Positions 18,089 to 26,849 of a stretch of DNA of 64,000 nt are shown here, in pieces. The position numbers and the translations under genes are program-made. Every line of letters starts with the position of its first letter. The stretch's first letter is position 1. The DNA is taken from the NCBI RefSeq assembly GCF_028737265.1, contig NZ_JAQZAK010000003.1:434001-498000 (forward strand), read 5' to 3'. The notes under the pieces are model-generated. The model did no database searches, was not told where the DNA came from, and saw nothing but the letters and a program-made list of their open reading frames with translations. The DNA comes from Actinomycetospora callitridis. GTDB taxonomy: Bacteria; Actinomycetota; Actinomycetes; Mycobacteriales; Pseudonocardiaceae.

Positions 18089-18247
18089 CTACCGACTCGT
18101 GGCGTCGTCCTTGTTCTCGTCCTTCCTCTTGTCCAACCCGTTCTCGACCGCCCCCCACACGAGGACGCCGACGACCGGGGCCACGGCCAACGCGACGAAC
18201 TTCACGGCAGGGCCGAGGACTTTCAGGGCAAGGCCGGAGAGGACCAT
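18089..18247 (-). CDS. small membrane protein
   Basis: A 52-residue product with one hydrophobic helix (FVALAVAPVVGVLVWGAV) and a charged tail (DKRKDENKDD). AGGAGC sits four bases before the chosen ATG; a start 12 codons upstream is possible. Function is unknown. It converges on the MDR dehydrogenase gene. Confidence 0.55.
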   Translation of the reverse strand: MVLSGLALKVLGPAVKFVALAVAPVVGVLVWGAVENGLDKRKDENKDDATSR

Positions 18248-18320
18248 GACGCTCCTGGGCTCGAGGGGCACGTGCAGGGACAACGTTCTCGGTGCGGGCC
18301 GGTGACGGTGGAGTGCGACA

Positions 18321-19763
18321 TCATCCCGCTCGAGAGGCGCGGCGCCGACGGACGAGGACGATCGCGACGAGGGCCACGGCCAGACCGGCGAGGCCCAGTG
18401 CGAGCGCGCCGAGCGTCGGACCCCAGGGCCAGGACCGACCGGTGACCCGGAGGTCCTCGGCCGGGTACTCCAGGATCTTCGCCGTCCACCGAGCCGTGGG
18501 TACGTCCGTCGCGAGCGCCATGTCCTGCAGGGCCCCGTCGAACGCGAAGCCGGCCCGGGGATGCAGGCGCGCGGTGGGGATGCCGACGGAGTCCGCGGCG
18601 GTGAGGGCCGCAGTCACCTCCGCGCCGCCGCCGGAGCCGGGCACGAGGAGACGGTCGGTGCCGCTGACGGCGTCGAGGCCCGCGCGTGGGACGAACACCA
18701 GGCCGTGACGCGACCGGACGCCCCGTGGGTCGGCCGCGAGCGAGAGGGTGCGCGCGACCTTGCCCTCGGCGTAGGGGTCGAACGCCGAGGCCAGCTCGAG
18801 CTCACCGACGCCGTTGGCGAGCAGGACGCCCATGGTCGTCGTGCCGGACCGGAAGCCCAGGTTCAGCACGTGGACGGCGCCGTTGGTCGGCGTCACCGCG
18901 TTCGGCGGGAGCGTCGCCGGGACCCCCGGCGAGTAGTGCTGCCACCCGACGTCGGCCGCGGCCGCGGCGGCGGTCGCGGGCCCTGCCAGTCGCTCGACGA
19001 CCCGCAGCGTCCCGTCGACCGACGAGAGCAGGCCCCCGGTCGTGACGACGTCGCCGTCGTCGACGTAGCGCAGGCCGCGCTGCCAGCGCACCGACGGGTG
19101 GTCCTCCTCGAGCCCGGCGAGCCGGTACCAGTGCGAGGTGGCCGGGCGCCCGTCGACCAGGCCCGCCTCGGCGACCAGGCGGGCGCCCGTGCACACGCCC
19201 AGCACCAGGCCCTCGCCCGCGACGTTCCGCAGCCACCCCGTCACCGGCGCATCGTCGGCACCGGTGCCGGGGTCGGTGTCAGGCATCTCGGGCACGACCG
19301 TGACGTCCGGGGCCGCCCCGCCGAGCATCGCGGAGAGCTCGGCGATGCTGAGGTCGGGCACGAGGTCGAGGCCCCCGAGCAGCGGCACCGGGCGACGCTC
19401 CGGCGCCACCGTGTAGACGTTGAAGGCCCCCGTCGTGGCCAGGATGTCGAAAGGCACCAGCGCATCGGCCACGTTCGCCCCGTGGTTGCCGACGAGCACC
19501 ACCGCCGTCGGCTTCCCCGGGTCGTGCGGGGGGCGTGCGGCGCCCGTCGTCGACGCGGGGACGGGCCCGGACGACGGGCGCGGCGCGTACCGGCTGCGGT
19601 CGAACCCGGCCGAGCCCACGGCCAGCACGGCCGCCGGAACCACGGCGACCGCCAGCAGCAGCACCAGCCCCAGGGCGGCCACCCGCACCGACCGGCGCGC
19701 CCGCCCGTGATCCGCGTGGCCACCCCCGGCCGGCTCCGGCGTCGTCCCCTTCCCAGCGCCCAT
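18321..19763 (-). CDS. membrane-anchored DJ-1/PfpI family protein
   Basis: A 480-residue protein with a signal-anchor-like helix at about 28-50, a DJ-1/PfpI domain at about 85-280 and a second, weaker DJ-1-like unit (about 300-435, including LLVPGSGGGAEVTAAL), then a C-terminal helix (450-471) and an Arg-rich end. The first domain keeps the nucleophile-elbow cysteine (VLGVCTGARLVAEAGL, Cys191); the second lacks it. The start ATG has AGGAGGGG about ten bases upstream. It is divergent from a GlxA-type regulator that also has a DJ-1 domain. The extracytoplasmic placement of a DJ-1 domain is unusual; its activity is unknown. Confidence 0.75.
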   Translation of the reverse strand: MGAGKGTTPEPAGGGHADHGRARRSVRVAALGLVLLLAVAVVPAAVLAVGSAGFDRSRYAPRPSSGPVPASTTGAARPPHDPGKPTAVVLVGNHGANVADALVPFDILATTGAFNVYTVAPERRPVPLLGGLDLVPDLSIAELSAMLGGAAPDVTVVPEMPDTDPGTGADDAPVTGWLRNVAGEGLVLGVCTGARLVAEAGLVDGRPATSHWYRLAGLEEDHPSVRWQRGLRYVDDGDVVTTGGLLSSVDGTLRVVERLAGPATAAAAAADVGWQHYSPGVPATLPPNAVTPTNGAVHVLNLGFRSGTTTMGVLLANGVGELELASAFDPYAEGKVARTLSLAADPRGVRSRHGLVFVPRAGLDAVSGTDRLLVPGSGGGAEVTAALTAADSVGIPTARLHPRAGFAFDGALQDMALATDVPTARWTAKILEYPAEDLRVTGRSWPWGPTLGALALGLAGLAVALVAIVLVRRRRASRAG

Positions 19764-19863
19764 CCTCCGACCCCTCCTGCCGAGCACGCCACGTGTGCGC
19801 GTTGGCGGCGATCGTCGGCGGGGCCGGGCGGTCGGGCGAGGCCGCGGCGGCGGAGACGTCCGC

Positions 19864-19875
19864 AATCCTGGGATT
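19864..19875. promoter_or_regulatory. short palindrome in the DJ-1/GlxA divergent promoter
   Basis: AATCC-TG-GGATT, a perfect 5-bp inverted repeat, lies 43 bases upstream of the GlxA-type regulator gene within the shared divergent region. It is a plausible but weak operator candidate. Confidence 0.3.
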
Positions 19876-19918
19876 CGTGTCGCCCGGACACCGGGACGTC
19901 GGCCCTACGGTGGGGCGC

Positions 19919-20908
19919 ATGACGGATCGGCGGGTGGTCGTCGTCGGGTACGACCGGATCGAGCTGGTCGACCTCGCGTGTGTGACCACCGGCTTCGACC
20001 ACGCCAACCGCCTCGGCGCCGACCCCGCGTACCGGGTCGCGCTGGCGACGTCGGTCGGCCGGGCGATCCACAGCGACTCGGGGCTCGAGCTGCGGGCCCA
20101 GGAACGCCTCGACACCCTCGACGGTCCGATCGACACGCTGGTCGTCTCCGGTGGGCTGGGCCACGAGGACGCCGCCGGCGACCACCGGCTGGTCGGCCAG
20201 GTCCGTCGTCTGGCAGGGCTCTCCCGCCGTGTCGCCTCGGTCTGTACCGGGGCGACCCTGCTCGCCGCAGCGGGCCTGCTCGACGGGCGTCGGGCCACGA
20301 CGCACTGGTTCTACGCGGAGCGGCTGGCGGCCCGGTTCCCGCGGGTCCGCGTCGACGCCGGCCCGATCTACGTGCGGGACGGACCCCTGGCCACGTCGGG
20401 CGGGGTGACCGCCGCCCTCGACCTCACCCTGGCGTTCATCGAGGAGGACCACGGACCGGAGCTCGCCCGGCAGGTGGCGCTCGGAACGGTGAGCTACCTC
20501 CAGAGGCCCGGCAACCAGGCCCAGATGAGCATGTTCACCACCTCGCCGCGCCCGGAGCACGCGATCGTGCGGCAGGTGTGCGACCACGTGGTCACCCACC
20601 TCGAGGACGACCTCGCCGCCACCCGGCTGGCGGGTCTCGTCGGTGTCAGCGAGCGCCACCTGGCGCGGCTCTTCGGCGAGCACGTGGGCCGTACACCGGC
20701 CCGCTTCGTGCGCGACGCGCGCCTGGAGGCGGCGTCGCACCTGCTGGTCGAGACCGACGAGCCGACGAGCGCGGTCGCGCGGCGGTGCGGGTTCGCCTCG
20801 GGCGAGTCGCTGCGGCAGGCGTTCGTGGCGAAGTTCGCGACGTCACCGTCACGCTTCCGGTCGGCGCACGCGTCGTCGCACGGACGGCGTCCGGTCCCGT
20901 CGCCGTGA
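19919..20908 (+). CDS. GlxA-family AraC-type transcriptional regulator
   Basis: A 329-residue regulator. Residues 1-190 are a DJ-1/PfpI-like sensor domain with the elbow cysteine (SVCTGATLLAAAGLLDGRRATTHW, Cys109). Residues about 220-315 are the two AraC helix-turn-helix units (LAGLVGVSERHLARLFGEHVG and SAVARRCGFASGESLRQAF). The family controls genes for varied small-molecule responses. The divergent gene codes for a membrane DJ-1 protein, so it is the natural candidate target. Confidence 0.88.
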   Translation: MTDRRVVVVGYDRIELVDLACVTTGFDHANRLGADPAYRVALATSVGRAIHSDSGLELRAQERLDTLDGPIDTLVVSGGLGHEDAAGDHRLVGQVRRLAGLSRRVASVCTGATLLAAAGLLDGRRATTHWFYAERLAARFPRVRVDAGPIYVRDGPLATSGGVTAALDLTLAFIEEDHGPELARQVALGTVSYLQRPGNQAQMSMFTTSPRPEHAIVRQVCDHVVTHLEDDLAATRLAGLVGVSERHLARLFGEHVGRTPARFVRDARLEAASHLLVETDEPTSAVARRCGFASGESLRQAFVAKFATSPSRFRSAHASSHGRRPVPSP

Positions 20909-21020
20909 GGCGGTCCCAATGGCTGGTCGCGGCGTCGGACGAGAAGGCAGTATCCGGACCCTCACCGAGGCGATGCGGATTCCTGATGACGAGCCGGCCC
21001 GTGCCGACCGCTCCCGCCGC

Positions 21021-21697
21021 TCAGGGCCCGCTGTGGCGGACGTCGTCGACGAGACTGCGCATCGCCGAGGACGGCGGCAGCCCGAGCTCGGCCTGGAGCA
21101 GGCGTCGGAAGCCGTCGTACTGGCGCAGGGCCTCGCCGGCGTTGCCCTCGGCGAGGTGGACCTGCATGACCTGTCGGTGCGCGGTCTCCCGCAGGGGCTC
21201 GCTCTGCACGGCGAGCAGACCGAGCCGCAGCGCGTCGGCGTAGCGCGACTGGTCGCGGCGCCGGGCGCACATGTCCTCGAGGGCGTGCAGGCGCAGCTGC
21301 CGGTAGCGCTCGCGCTCGAAGAACCCCACGGGTCGTCCCACCCCGGGAGCAGGTCGCCCGCGAGCAGGTCGAGCTCCCGCCCCTCCGCCTCGCCCGTCTC
21401 CACACGCCAGAGGTCGACGACGACGTGCTCGGCGAGCCCGATGCGCCCGCCCTCGGCCCGGACCAGCGGACCCGCGTCGGACCGTGGCAGGCGCCAGAGG
21501 GTGGAGCGCAGGTTGGACGACGCCCGGGCCTCGCTCGAGTCCCCCCACAGGGCGCCGGTGAGCTGATCACGGCGGAGCGCCACCCGGTGCAGCGCGAGGT
21601 AGGCGAGCAGGCGCTCCCCCCGCGGCGACAGCAGCTGCGGCCGTCCTGCCACCCGGCACGAGAACCGTCCGAGCACGGTCAACTCCGTCGGATTCAT
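21021..21697 (-). pseudogene. SARP/BTAD-family regulator, frameshifted
   Basis: The first part (MNPTELTVLGRFSCRVAG to DLLPGWDDPW) codes for a SARP winged helix plus the start of the BTAD; the rest (FFERERYRQLRLHALEDMC to the end at SLVDDVRHSGP) is in another frame. One extra base at about 21324-21327, in a CCCC run, would restore TGG-GTG-TTC-TTC and a product of about 225 residues. The frame in use instead runs on as Ser/Arg-rich nonsense. Either the gene is broken by a 1-base deletion or this is a sequencing error in a homopolymer. Confidence 0.8.
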
Positions 21698-21747
21698 CCG
21701 AGCCTCCGCCCGTTGGTGCCCACGGTGCGGCTCGCGCTTGAACCCTT

Positions 21748-21764
21748 GCCCCCAGCCTGGGGGC
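21748..21764. promoter_or_regulatory. GC-rich inverted repeat upstream of manganese catalase
   Basis: GCCCCCAG-C-CTGGGGGC is a perfect 8-bp inverted repeat around one base, in the divergent region between the broken SARP gene and the manganese catalase operon. It could be an operator, or a hairpin. Confidence 0.4.
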
Positions 21765-21933
21765 GCGGGGACGTCCCGGCAACCGGGAGCGGGGACGAGC
21801 GCGTGACGACACGGTGACGCGGCGGGTGATGCCCTGGGGCACGCGCGACGCCACGGCGCGCGGACGGCACTTCGGCATGGTCCGTCGGGTCGTCGGCAGC
21901 ACCGCCGGCGCTTCCCGTCCGCGAGGAGTGCTC

Positions 21934-22818
21934 GTGTTCTTCCACTACAAGGGACTGCAGTTCGAGTCCACGCCCGAGCGCCCCGACCCCCTGCTCGCGA
22001 TGAAGCTCCAGGAGCTCCTGGGGGGACACTGGGGCGAGCTCACGGTGGCGATGCAGTACCTGATGCAGGGCTGGAACTGCCGCATCCCCGGCAAGTACAA
22101 GGACCTGCTGCTCGACACCGGGACCGAGGAGCTGGCCCACGTCGAGATGATCTCGAACATGATCGCGAAGCTGCTCGAGGGCGCGCCCGCCGAGCAGACC
22201 GCCCGGGCCTGCGAGGACAACCCGATGCTCGCCGCGATCGTCGGCGGCCAGAACCCGCAGCACTCCATCGTCTCCGGCGGCGGGCCCGTGCTCGCCGACT
22301 CGGCGGGGACGCCCTGGAGCGGCAAGTGGATCGTCGCCAGCGGCAACCTTCTCGCCGACTTCCGGGTCAACGCCGCGGCGGAGGGCCAGAGCAAGATCCA
22401 GGCGGCCCGCGTCTACAACATGACCGACGACCCCGGCGTCAAGAAGATGCTCAAGTTCAACCTGGCCCGCGACTCGATGCACCAGAACCAGTGGCTCGCC
22501 GCGATCGAGGAGCTCAAGGACGAGGGACTCGAGTACGACCCGGTGCCGGCCGGGATCATCGACGAGGAGTTCGACGAGTACTCCGGCCAGCTGTGGAACC
22601 TCTCGGCCGGCAGCGACTCCTCGCAGGGGCGCTGGGCCTCCGGCGAGCGACCCGACGGGCGCGGCTCGTTCAGCTACGTCGACAGCCCGGAGCCGCTGGC
22701 CGGGGAGCCCACGCCGCCCTCGGCCGACCCGTACCTGTACGCCACGGTCCCGGGCGGTCCGAACGGTCAGCGACCCGACGGCACCCGGAACGGCGCGTCG
22801 GCGTCCCGCGGCGTCTGA
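21934..22818 (+). CDS. manganese catalase
   Basis: A 294-residue dimanganese catalase (2 H2O2 to 2 H2O + O2). The start MFFHYKGLQF follows GAGGAG by five bases and matches the family. Ligands are readable: Glu35 (HWGELTVAM), Glu66 and His69 (GTEELAHVEM), Glu150 (AAAEGQSKIQAARVY) and His183 (DSMHQNQW), spaced as in the Lactobacillus plantarum enzyme. It leads an operon with a small membrane protein and a hemerythrin-like protein, pointing to a peroxide or oxygen stress role. Confidence 0.95.
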   Translation: MFFHYKGLQFESTPERPDPLLAMKLQELLGGHWGELTVAMQYLMQGWNCRIPGKYKDLLLDTGTEELAHVEMISNMIAKLLEGAPAEQTARACEDNPMLAAIVGGQNPQHSIVSGGGPVLADSAGTPWSGKWIVASGNLLADFRVNAAAEGQSKIQAARVYNMTDDPGVKKMLKFNLARDSMHQNQWLAAIEELKDEGLEYDPVPAGIIDEEFDEYSGQLWNLSAGSDSSQGRWASGERPDGRGSFSYVDSPEPLAGEPTPPSADPYLYATVPGGPNGQRPDGTRNGASASRGV

Positions 22819-22842
22819 CCGGCCGACCCCCGAGGAGGAGAC

Positions 22843-23088
22843 GTGCTCCGGCCCGTGCGCTCGCGGCGGTGGCCGGTGCCGAGCGCCGAGGTGCTCGCCG
22901 GCGGTGGCGCGGCGCTGGGGCTCGTCCTCATCGGCGTCGGGATGGTGGTCCACGCCGCCGCCGGCCCGACGGCGCTCCAGCTCGTCCTCGCGGCGGCGGC
23001 GCTGGCGGTGCGTCCGCTCGCCGTCCTGGCCCACCGGCGCCGGCACCGCACACCGCCGGCGCCGGTGGCGTACACCCCCGACGGTTGA
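22843..23088 (+). CDS. small membrane protein
   Basis: An 81-residue product with two hydrophobic stretches (VLAGGGAALGLVLIGVGMVV and ALQLVLAAAALAVRPLAVL) and an Arg/His-rich end. The GTG follows GAGGAGGAGA. It sits 24 bases after the catalase stop and 46 before the hemerythrin gene, so it is part of that operon. Function is unknown. Confidence 0.65.
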   Translation: MLRPVRSRRWPVPSAEVLAGGGAALGLVLIGVGMVVHAAAGPTALQLVLAAAALAVRPLAVLAHRRRHRTPPAPVAYTPDG

Positions 23089-23134
23089 GCTCCCAGCCGG
23101 CCTCGACGACCCACCACGAACCGACGGGAGTCCC

Positions 23135-23713
23135 ATGACCACCGCGTCCCAGAACCGGCAGTCGACCGACCTGATCGACGTCCTCGCCGCTGAGCACCGC
23201 GAGGTGGAGGGCCTCTTCGCCGAGCTCGAGGCCCGCTTCGGCGCCTCGGGCCCGGAGGTCGAGGACATCGCCCAGCGCGTGGTGACCCGGCTGGTGCAGC
23301 ACTCCGTGGCCGAGGAGGTGCACCTCTACCCGCTCGTGCGGGAGGTCCTCGACGACGGCGACGCGCTCGCCGAGCGCGAGATCGCCGAGCACGACGCCGC
23401 CGAACGCACGATGAAGCGACTCGAGGCCCTCCCGGCCCGGAGCGCGGACTTCTGGATGACCTACCGCATCCTCACCAACCTCATCGCCCAGCACGTGGGC
23501 GAGGAGGAGCAGTACCTCTTCCCGCGTCTCGCCGCGGCGGTCGCGAAGGAGGACCGCGAGCAGATCGGCGACCGCATCCTGTCGACGGAGAAGACCGCGC
23601 CGACCCGTCCGCACCCCGCCTCGCCGTCGGAGGGCGGCGCGCTGGCCGCGCTCGCCCCGGGAGCCGGTCTGGTGGACCGACTCCGCGACGCGCTCACCGG
23701 GCGCGGCCGGTGA
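23135..23713 (+). CDS. hemerythrin HHE domain protein
   Basis: A 192-residue protein whose first 150 residues form a four-helix hemerythrin-like domain. Iron-ligand motifs are visible in each helix: AEHREVEGLF, VQHSVAEEVHLYP, AEHDAAERTMKRL and AQHVGEEEQYLFP. Such domains bind a diiron site and can sense or bind O2, NO or peroxide. The C-terminal 40 residues are a Pro/Ala-rich tail. Gene order after manganese catalase supports a stress role. Confidence 0.9.
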   Translation: MTTASQNRQSTDLIDVLAAEHREVEGLFAELEARFGASGPEVEDIAQRVVTRLVQHSVAEEVHLYPLVREVLDDGDALAEREIAEHDAAERTMKRLEALPARSADFWMTYRILTNLIAQHVGEEEQYLFPRLAAAVAKEDREQIGDRILSTEKTAPTRPHPASPSEGGALAALAPGAGLVDRLRDALTGRGR

Positions 23714-23739
23714 GCTGATCCGGACGGCGCGGCGGCGCG

Positions 23740-23777
23740 GGTCCCGGGGGGTGCGGGTGGGTAGGCCCCCCGGGACC
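23740..23777 (+). terminator. intrinsic terminator of the catalase operon
   Basis: A 12-bp perfect stem (GGTCCCGGGGGG / CCCCCCGGGACC) with a 14-base loop starts 27 bases after the hemerythrin stop. Confidence 0.75.
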
Positions 23778-23830
23778 GGCGCTCGACCTCACGGGCCGCA
23801 CGACCCGACCACCCGACCTGGGGGCCCTCC

Positions 23831-24790
23831 GTGACGTCCTACGGCTACTTCCTGTCGTGCGAGCAGTACGGCCCGCACGAGCTCGTGGACCAGGCGCGGC
23901 GCGCCGAGGCCGCCGGCTTCGAGCGCCTGTGGATCTCCGACCACTTCCATCCGTGGCTCGACGAGCAGGGGCAGAGCCCGTTCGTGTGGTCGGTGGTCGG
24001 GGCCCTGTCGCAGGTCACCACGCTGCCGATCTCGACCGCGGTGACCTGCCCGACGATCCGCGTCCACCCCGCGATCGTGGCGCAGGCCGCGGCCACCGCC
24101 GCGGTGCAGACCGAGGGACGCTTCGTGCTCGGGGTGGGCAGCGGGGAAGCACTCAACGAGCACGTCCTCGGCGACCGGTGGCCGCCGGTCGCCGAGCGCC
24201 TGGAGATGCTCGCCGAGGCCGTCGAGGTGATCCGTGCCCTGCACGGCGGGGGCATGGTCAACCACCGCGGGCGGTACTACCGCGTCGAGGACGCTCGCCT
24301 GTACACGGTGCCCGAGCGGCCGGTCCCGATCTACGTCTCGGGCTTCGGGCCGCAGGCCGCCACGCTCGCCGGGCGGATCGGCGACGGGTACTGCGGCGTC
24401 TCCCCCGACGCGTCGCTGGTGCAGACGTTCCGCGACGCGGGCGGCGGCGCCGCGCCCGCGCAGGCCGGCACCAAGGTCTGCTGGGCCGGCAGCGTCGACG
24501 AGGGCATCGACACCGCCCACCGGCTCTGGCCCAACGACGCCCTGCCGGGTCAGCTCGCCCAGACCCTGCCCCGCCCGCAGGACTTCGCCGACGCGACCGG
24601 CCTCGTCGACCGGGACGCGACCGCCGCCACGTTCTCCTGCGGCCCGGACGTCGACGCCCACGTCGGGCAGCTGGCCGCCTACGCCGACGCCGGCTACGAC
24701 GAGGTGTACGTCCAGCAGATCGGGCCCGACCACGACGACTTCTTCGCCGCGTACCGGAACGAGGTGCTCCCGGCACTGCGCGCACGGTGA
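23831..24790 (+). CDS. LLM-class F420-dependent oxidoreductase
   Basis: A 319-residue luciferase-like TIM barrel, of the F420-dependent glucose-6-phosphate-dehydrogenase-like subgroup. Typical segments are GFERLWISDHFHPWLD, TTLPISTAVTCPTIRVHPAIVAQAAAT, and VGSGEALNEHVLGDRWPP near residue 100, where F420 phosphate binding occurs in the family. The GTG start follows a short pyrimidine-rich leader after the catalase terminator. The substrate is unknown. Confidence 0.85.
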   Translation: MTSYGYFLSCEQYGPHELVDQARRAEAAGFERLWISDHFHPWLDEQGQSPFVWSVVGALSQVTTLPISTAVTCPTIRVHPAIVAQAAATAAVQTEGRFVLGVGSGEALNEHVLGDRWPPVAERLEMLAEAVEVIRALHGGGMVNHRGRYYRVEDARLYTVPERPVPIYVSGFGPQAATLAGRIGDGYCGVSPDASLVQTFRDAGGGAAPAQAGTKVCWAGSVDEGIDTAHRLWPNDALPGQLAQTLPRPQDFADATGLVDRDATAATFSCGPDVDAHVGQLAAYADAGYDEVYVQQIGPDHDDFFAAYRNEVLPALRAR

Positions 24791-24889
24791 CGCGGGGACA
24801 TGTGGATCACAGCCCGGCGGAGCGGGTAGTTCCTCCGACGGCGTTCACCACCGAGCGCGCCGCTGCCGTCGCCGCTGCAGGTGGTGCTC

Positions 24890-25702
24890 ATGGAACGTCC
24901 GAGGGACTGGCGCACCTACGTCGCCGTCGGCGACAGCTTCACCGAGGGTCTGGGCGATCCGTCCGGGGCCGGGTGGCGGGGCTGGGCCGACCGGCTCGCC
25001 GAGCGGCTCGCGGGCCACCGTCCCGGTCTGCGCTACGCCAACCTCGCCGTGCGCGGGCTGCTCCTCGACCAGATCCTCGACGAGCAGGTCCCCGTGGCCG
25101 AGGACATGGAGCCGGATCTCGTCACGGTCTGCGCCGCCGGCAACGACTTCCTGCGGCCGCGCGTCGATCCGGACGGGCTCGCAGACCGTCTCGAGACCGC
25201 GGTCGCCCGCCTGCGCGCCGGGGGCGCCGACGTCGTCGTGTTCACCAGCTTCGACCCGCGCGACATGCGCCTCCTGCACCACCGGCGCGGGCCCATCGCG
25301 ATCTACAACCAGCACCTCCACGCGATCGCCCAGCGCCACGACGCCCACCTCGTCGACCTCTGGTCGATGAGCGTGCTGCGCCATCCCCTGGCCCGGGTGG
25401 ACGACCGGATGCACCTCTCACCCGAGGCCCACCGGCGGGTCGCGCTGCGGGTCTGCGAGGTGCTCGGTCTGCCGGTGGACGGCGACTGGCGGGCGCCCTG
25501 GCCGGACCGCGACGGGCGGCCCTGGCTCACCCGGCGGCGTGACGACCTGGCCTTCACCCGCGAGCACCTGCTGCCGTGGGCCGGCGAGCGGCTGCGCGGG
25601 CGACCCGCGGGGATCGGCCGGGCGGCGAAGCGCCCCCACCTCCTGCCCTGGCGCACCGTCACCGGCCCCGAGGACGTCGCGGTCAGCGTGCCGGATCGCT
25701 GA
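24890..25702 (+). CDS. SGNH/GDSL hydrolase
   Basis: A 270-residue esterase-like protein. Block I is VGDSFTEGLGDP (catalytic Ser in GDS), block III is AAGNDFLRP, and block V is DDRMHLSPEAHRR with the Asp-x-x-His pair. There is no signal peptide, so it is probably cytosolic. The C-terminal 80 residues are basic and beyond the minimal domain. Its end overlaps the end of the convergent AI-2E-type transporter gene by 20 bases. Confidence 0.85.
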   Translation: MERPRDWRTYVAVGDSFTEGLGDPSGAGWRGWADRLAERLAGHRPGLRYANLAVRGLLLDQILDEQVPVAEDMEPDLVTVCAAGNDFLRPRVDPDGLADRLETAVARLRAGGADVVVFTSFDPRDMRLLHHRRGPIAIYNQHLHAIAQRHDAHLVDLWSMSVLRHPLARVDDRMHLSPEAHRRVALRVCEVLGLPVDGDWRAPWPDRDGRPWLTRRRDDLAFTREHLLPWAGERLRGRPAGIGRAAKRPHLLPWRTVTGPEDVAVSVPDR

Positions 25703-26849
25703 CGGTGTCCAGCCGCGGGAACACGATCTCGTGGATCAGGAGGTGGACCGTGGCGGCGACCGGGATGGCGATCAGCACACCGACGATGCCGTAGAGCGCC
25801 CCTCCCAGCAGCACCGCGACCAGCGTGAGCAGCGCCGGCACCCTCACCACGCGGCCGACGATGGCCGGGAAGATCAGGTAGTCCTCGAGGAACCGGTAGA
25901 GGACGAAGAAGCCGACGACGGCCCATCCCACCGCGGGCGACACCGTGAAGGCCACCAGGCTCGCGATGATGCCGGCGGTCACCGACCCCGCGACCGGGAT
26001 CAGGTCGAGCACGGCGACGACGGTCGCGAGCAGGAAGGGATAGGGCACCCCGAGCGCGAGCAGCACGGCGAGGCTGCTGAGGCCGGCGACGAGGGAGACC
26101 AGGACGTTGCCGAGGACGTAGCCCCCGACCCGCTCGGCGATGGCGTCGCCGAGCAGCACCGCCCGCGGCCGCCGCGCCGCGGGGACGAAGCGGTAGGCAG
26201 TGCGCCGGATGCGCGGCATGTCGGCGACGAGGTAGACCGCCAGCACGATCACGACCACGGCCGACCCGAGCGCACCGAAGACGGTGCGTCCGACCGAGTA
26301 CACCTGGCCGCTGCTGAGGTACTCCTGCAGACCCAGGCGTGCGTTGAGCCGCCCGATCAGGGTCCCCTGGTCCTGCGTGGCCTGGAGGTAGGCCGGAGCC
26401 TGGTCCGCCTGCGCGGCGAGCACCGGCCCGACGAGGACGACGAAGCCCATCGCGACCGCCAGCCCCACGAGCACGACGCCTGTGACACCGAGCCACCGCG
26501 GCCACCCGTGCCGGATCAACCACGACACCACCGGCTCGGCGCCCAGGGCCAGGAACAGGGCCACCCCCATGAGGACGAGCTCGCTGCGGGCCAGGTAGAC
26601 GAGCCAGGACGCCGCCAGGATCAGCACCACCCCGGACGCTGCGGCGGCACCCCGCAGGAACGCCGACCGCCGGTCCAGCGGCGGCCCGAGTCGTCCCAGC
26701 GGGTGCTCCCGGCTGCTCAGGCCGTCGGCCGTCGCCTCGGCGCGGGCGATCGGGCCCTCGTCCTCAGTGTGCGGCTGCCCGATGAGGTCGTGGTGCGCAC
26801 GCCGCGCCGCACCGTCGGGCGCCGTGGTCGCCTGATCGCGGCCGGTCAT
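25683..26849 (-). CDS. AI-2E family transporter (PerM-like permease)
   Basis: A 388-residue polytopic membrane protein. After a polar N-terminus (1-70) come about eight hydrophobic helices, with the family pattern DLIPVAGSVTAGIIASLVAF and DYLIFPAIVGRVVRVPALLTLVAVLLGGALYGIVGVLIAIPVAA toward the C-terminus. Members export small molecules or ions; few are characterised. The ATG overlaps the stop of the P450 gene (TGATG), so the two are translationally coupled, which suggests the permease may export a P450 product. Confidence 0.87.
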   Translation of the reverse strand: MTGRDQATTAPDGAARRAHHDLIGQPHTEDEGPIARAEATADGLSSREHPLGRLGPPLDRRSAFLRGAAAASGVVLILAASWLVYLARSELVLMGVALFLALGAEPVVSWLIRHGWPRWLGVTGVVLVGLAVAMGFVVLVGPVLAAQADQAPAYLQATQDQGTLIGRLNARLGLQEYLSSGQVYSVGRTVFGALGSAVVVIVLAVYLVADMPRIRRTAYRFVPAARRPRAVLLGDAIAERVGGYVLGNVLVSLVAGLSSLAVLLALGVPYPFLLATVVAVLDLIPVAGSVTAGIIASLVAFTVSPAVGWAVVGFFVLYRFLEDYLIFPAIVGRVVRVPALLTLVAVLLGGALYGIVGVLIAIPVAATVHLLIHEIVFPRLDTVSDPAR

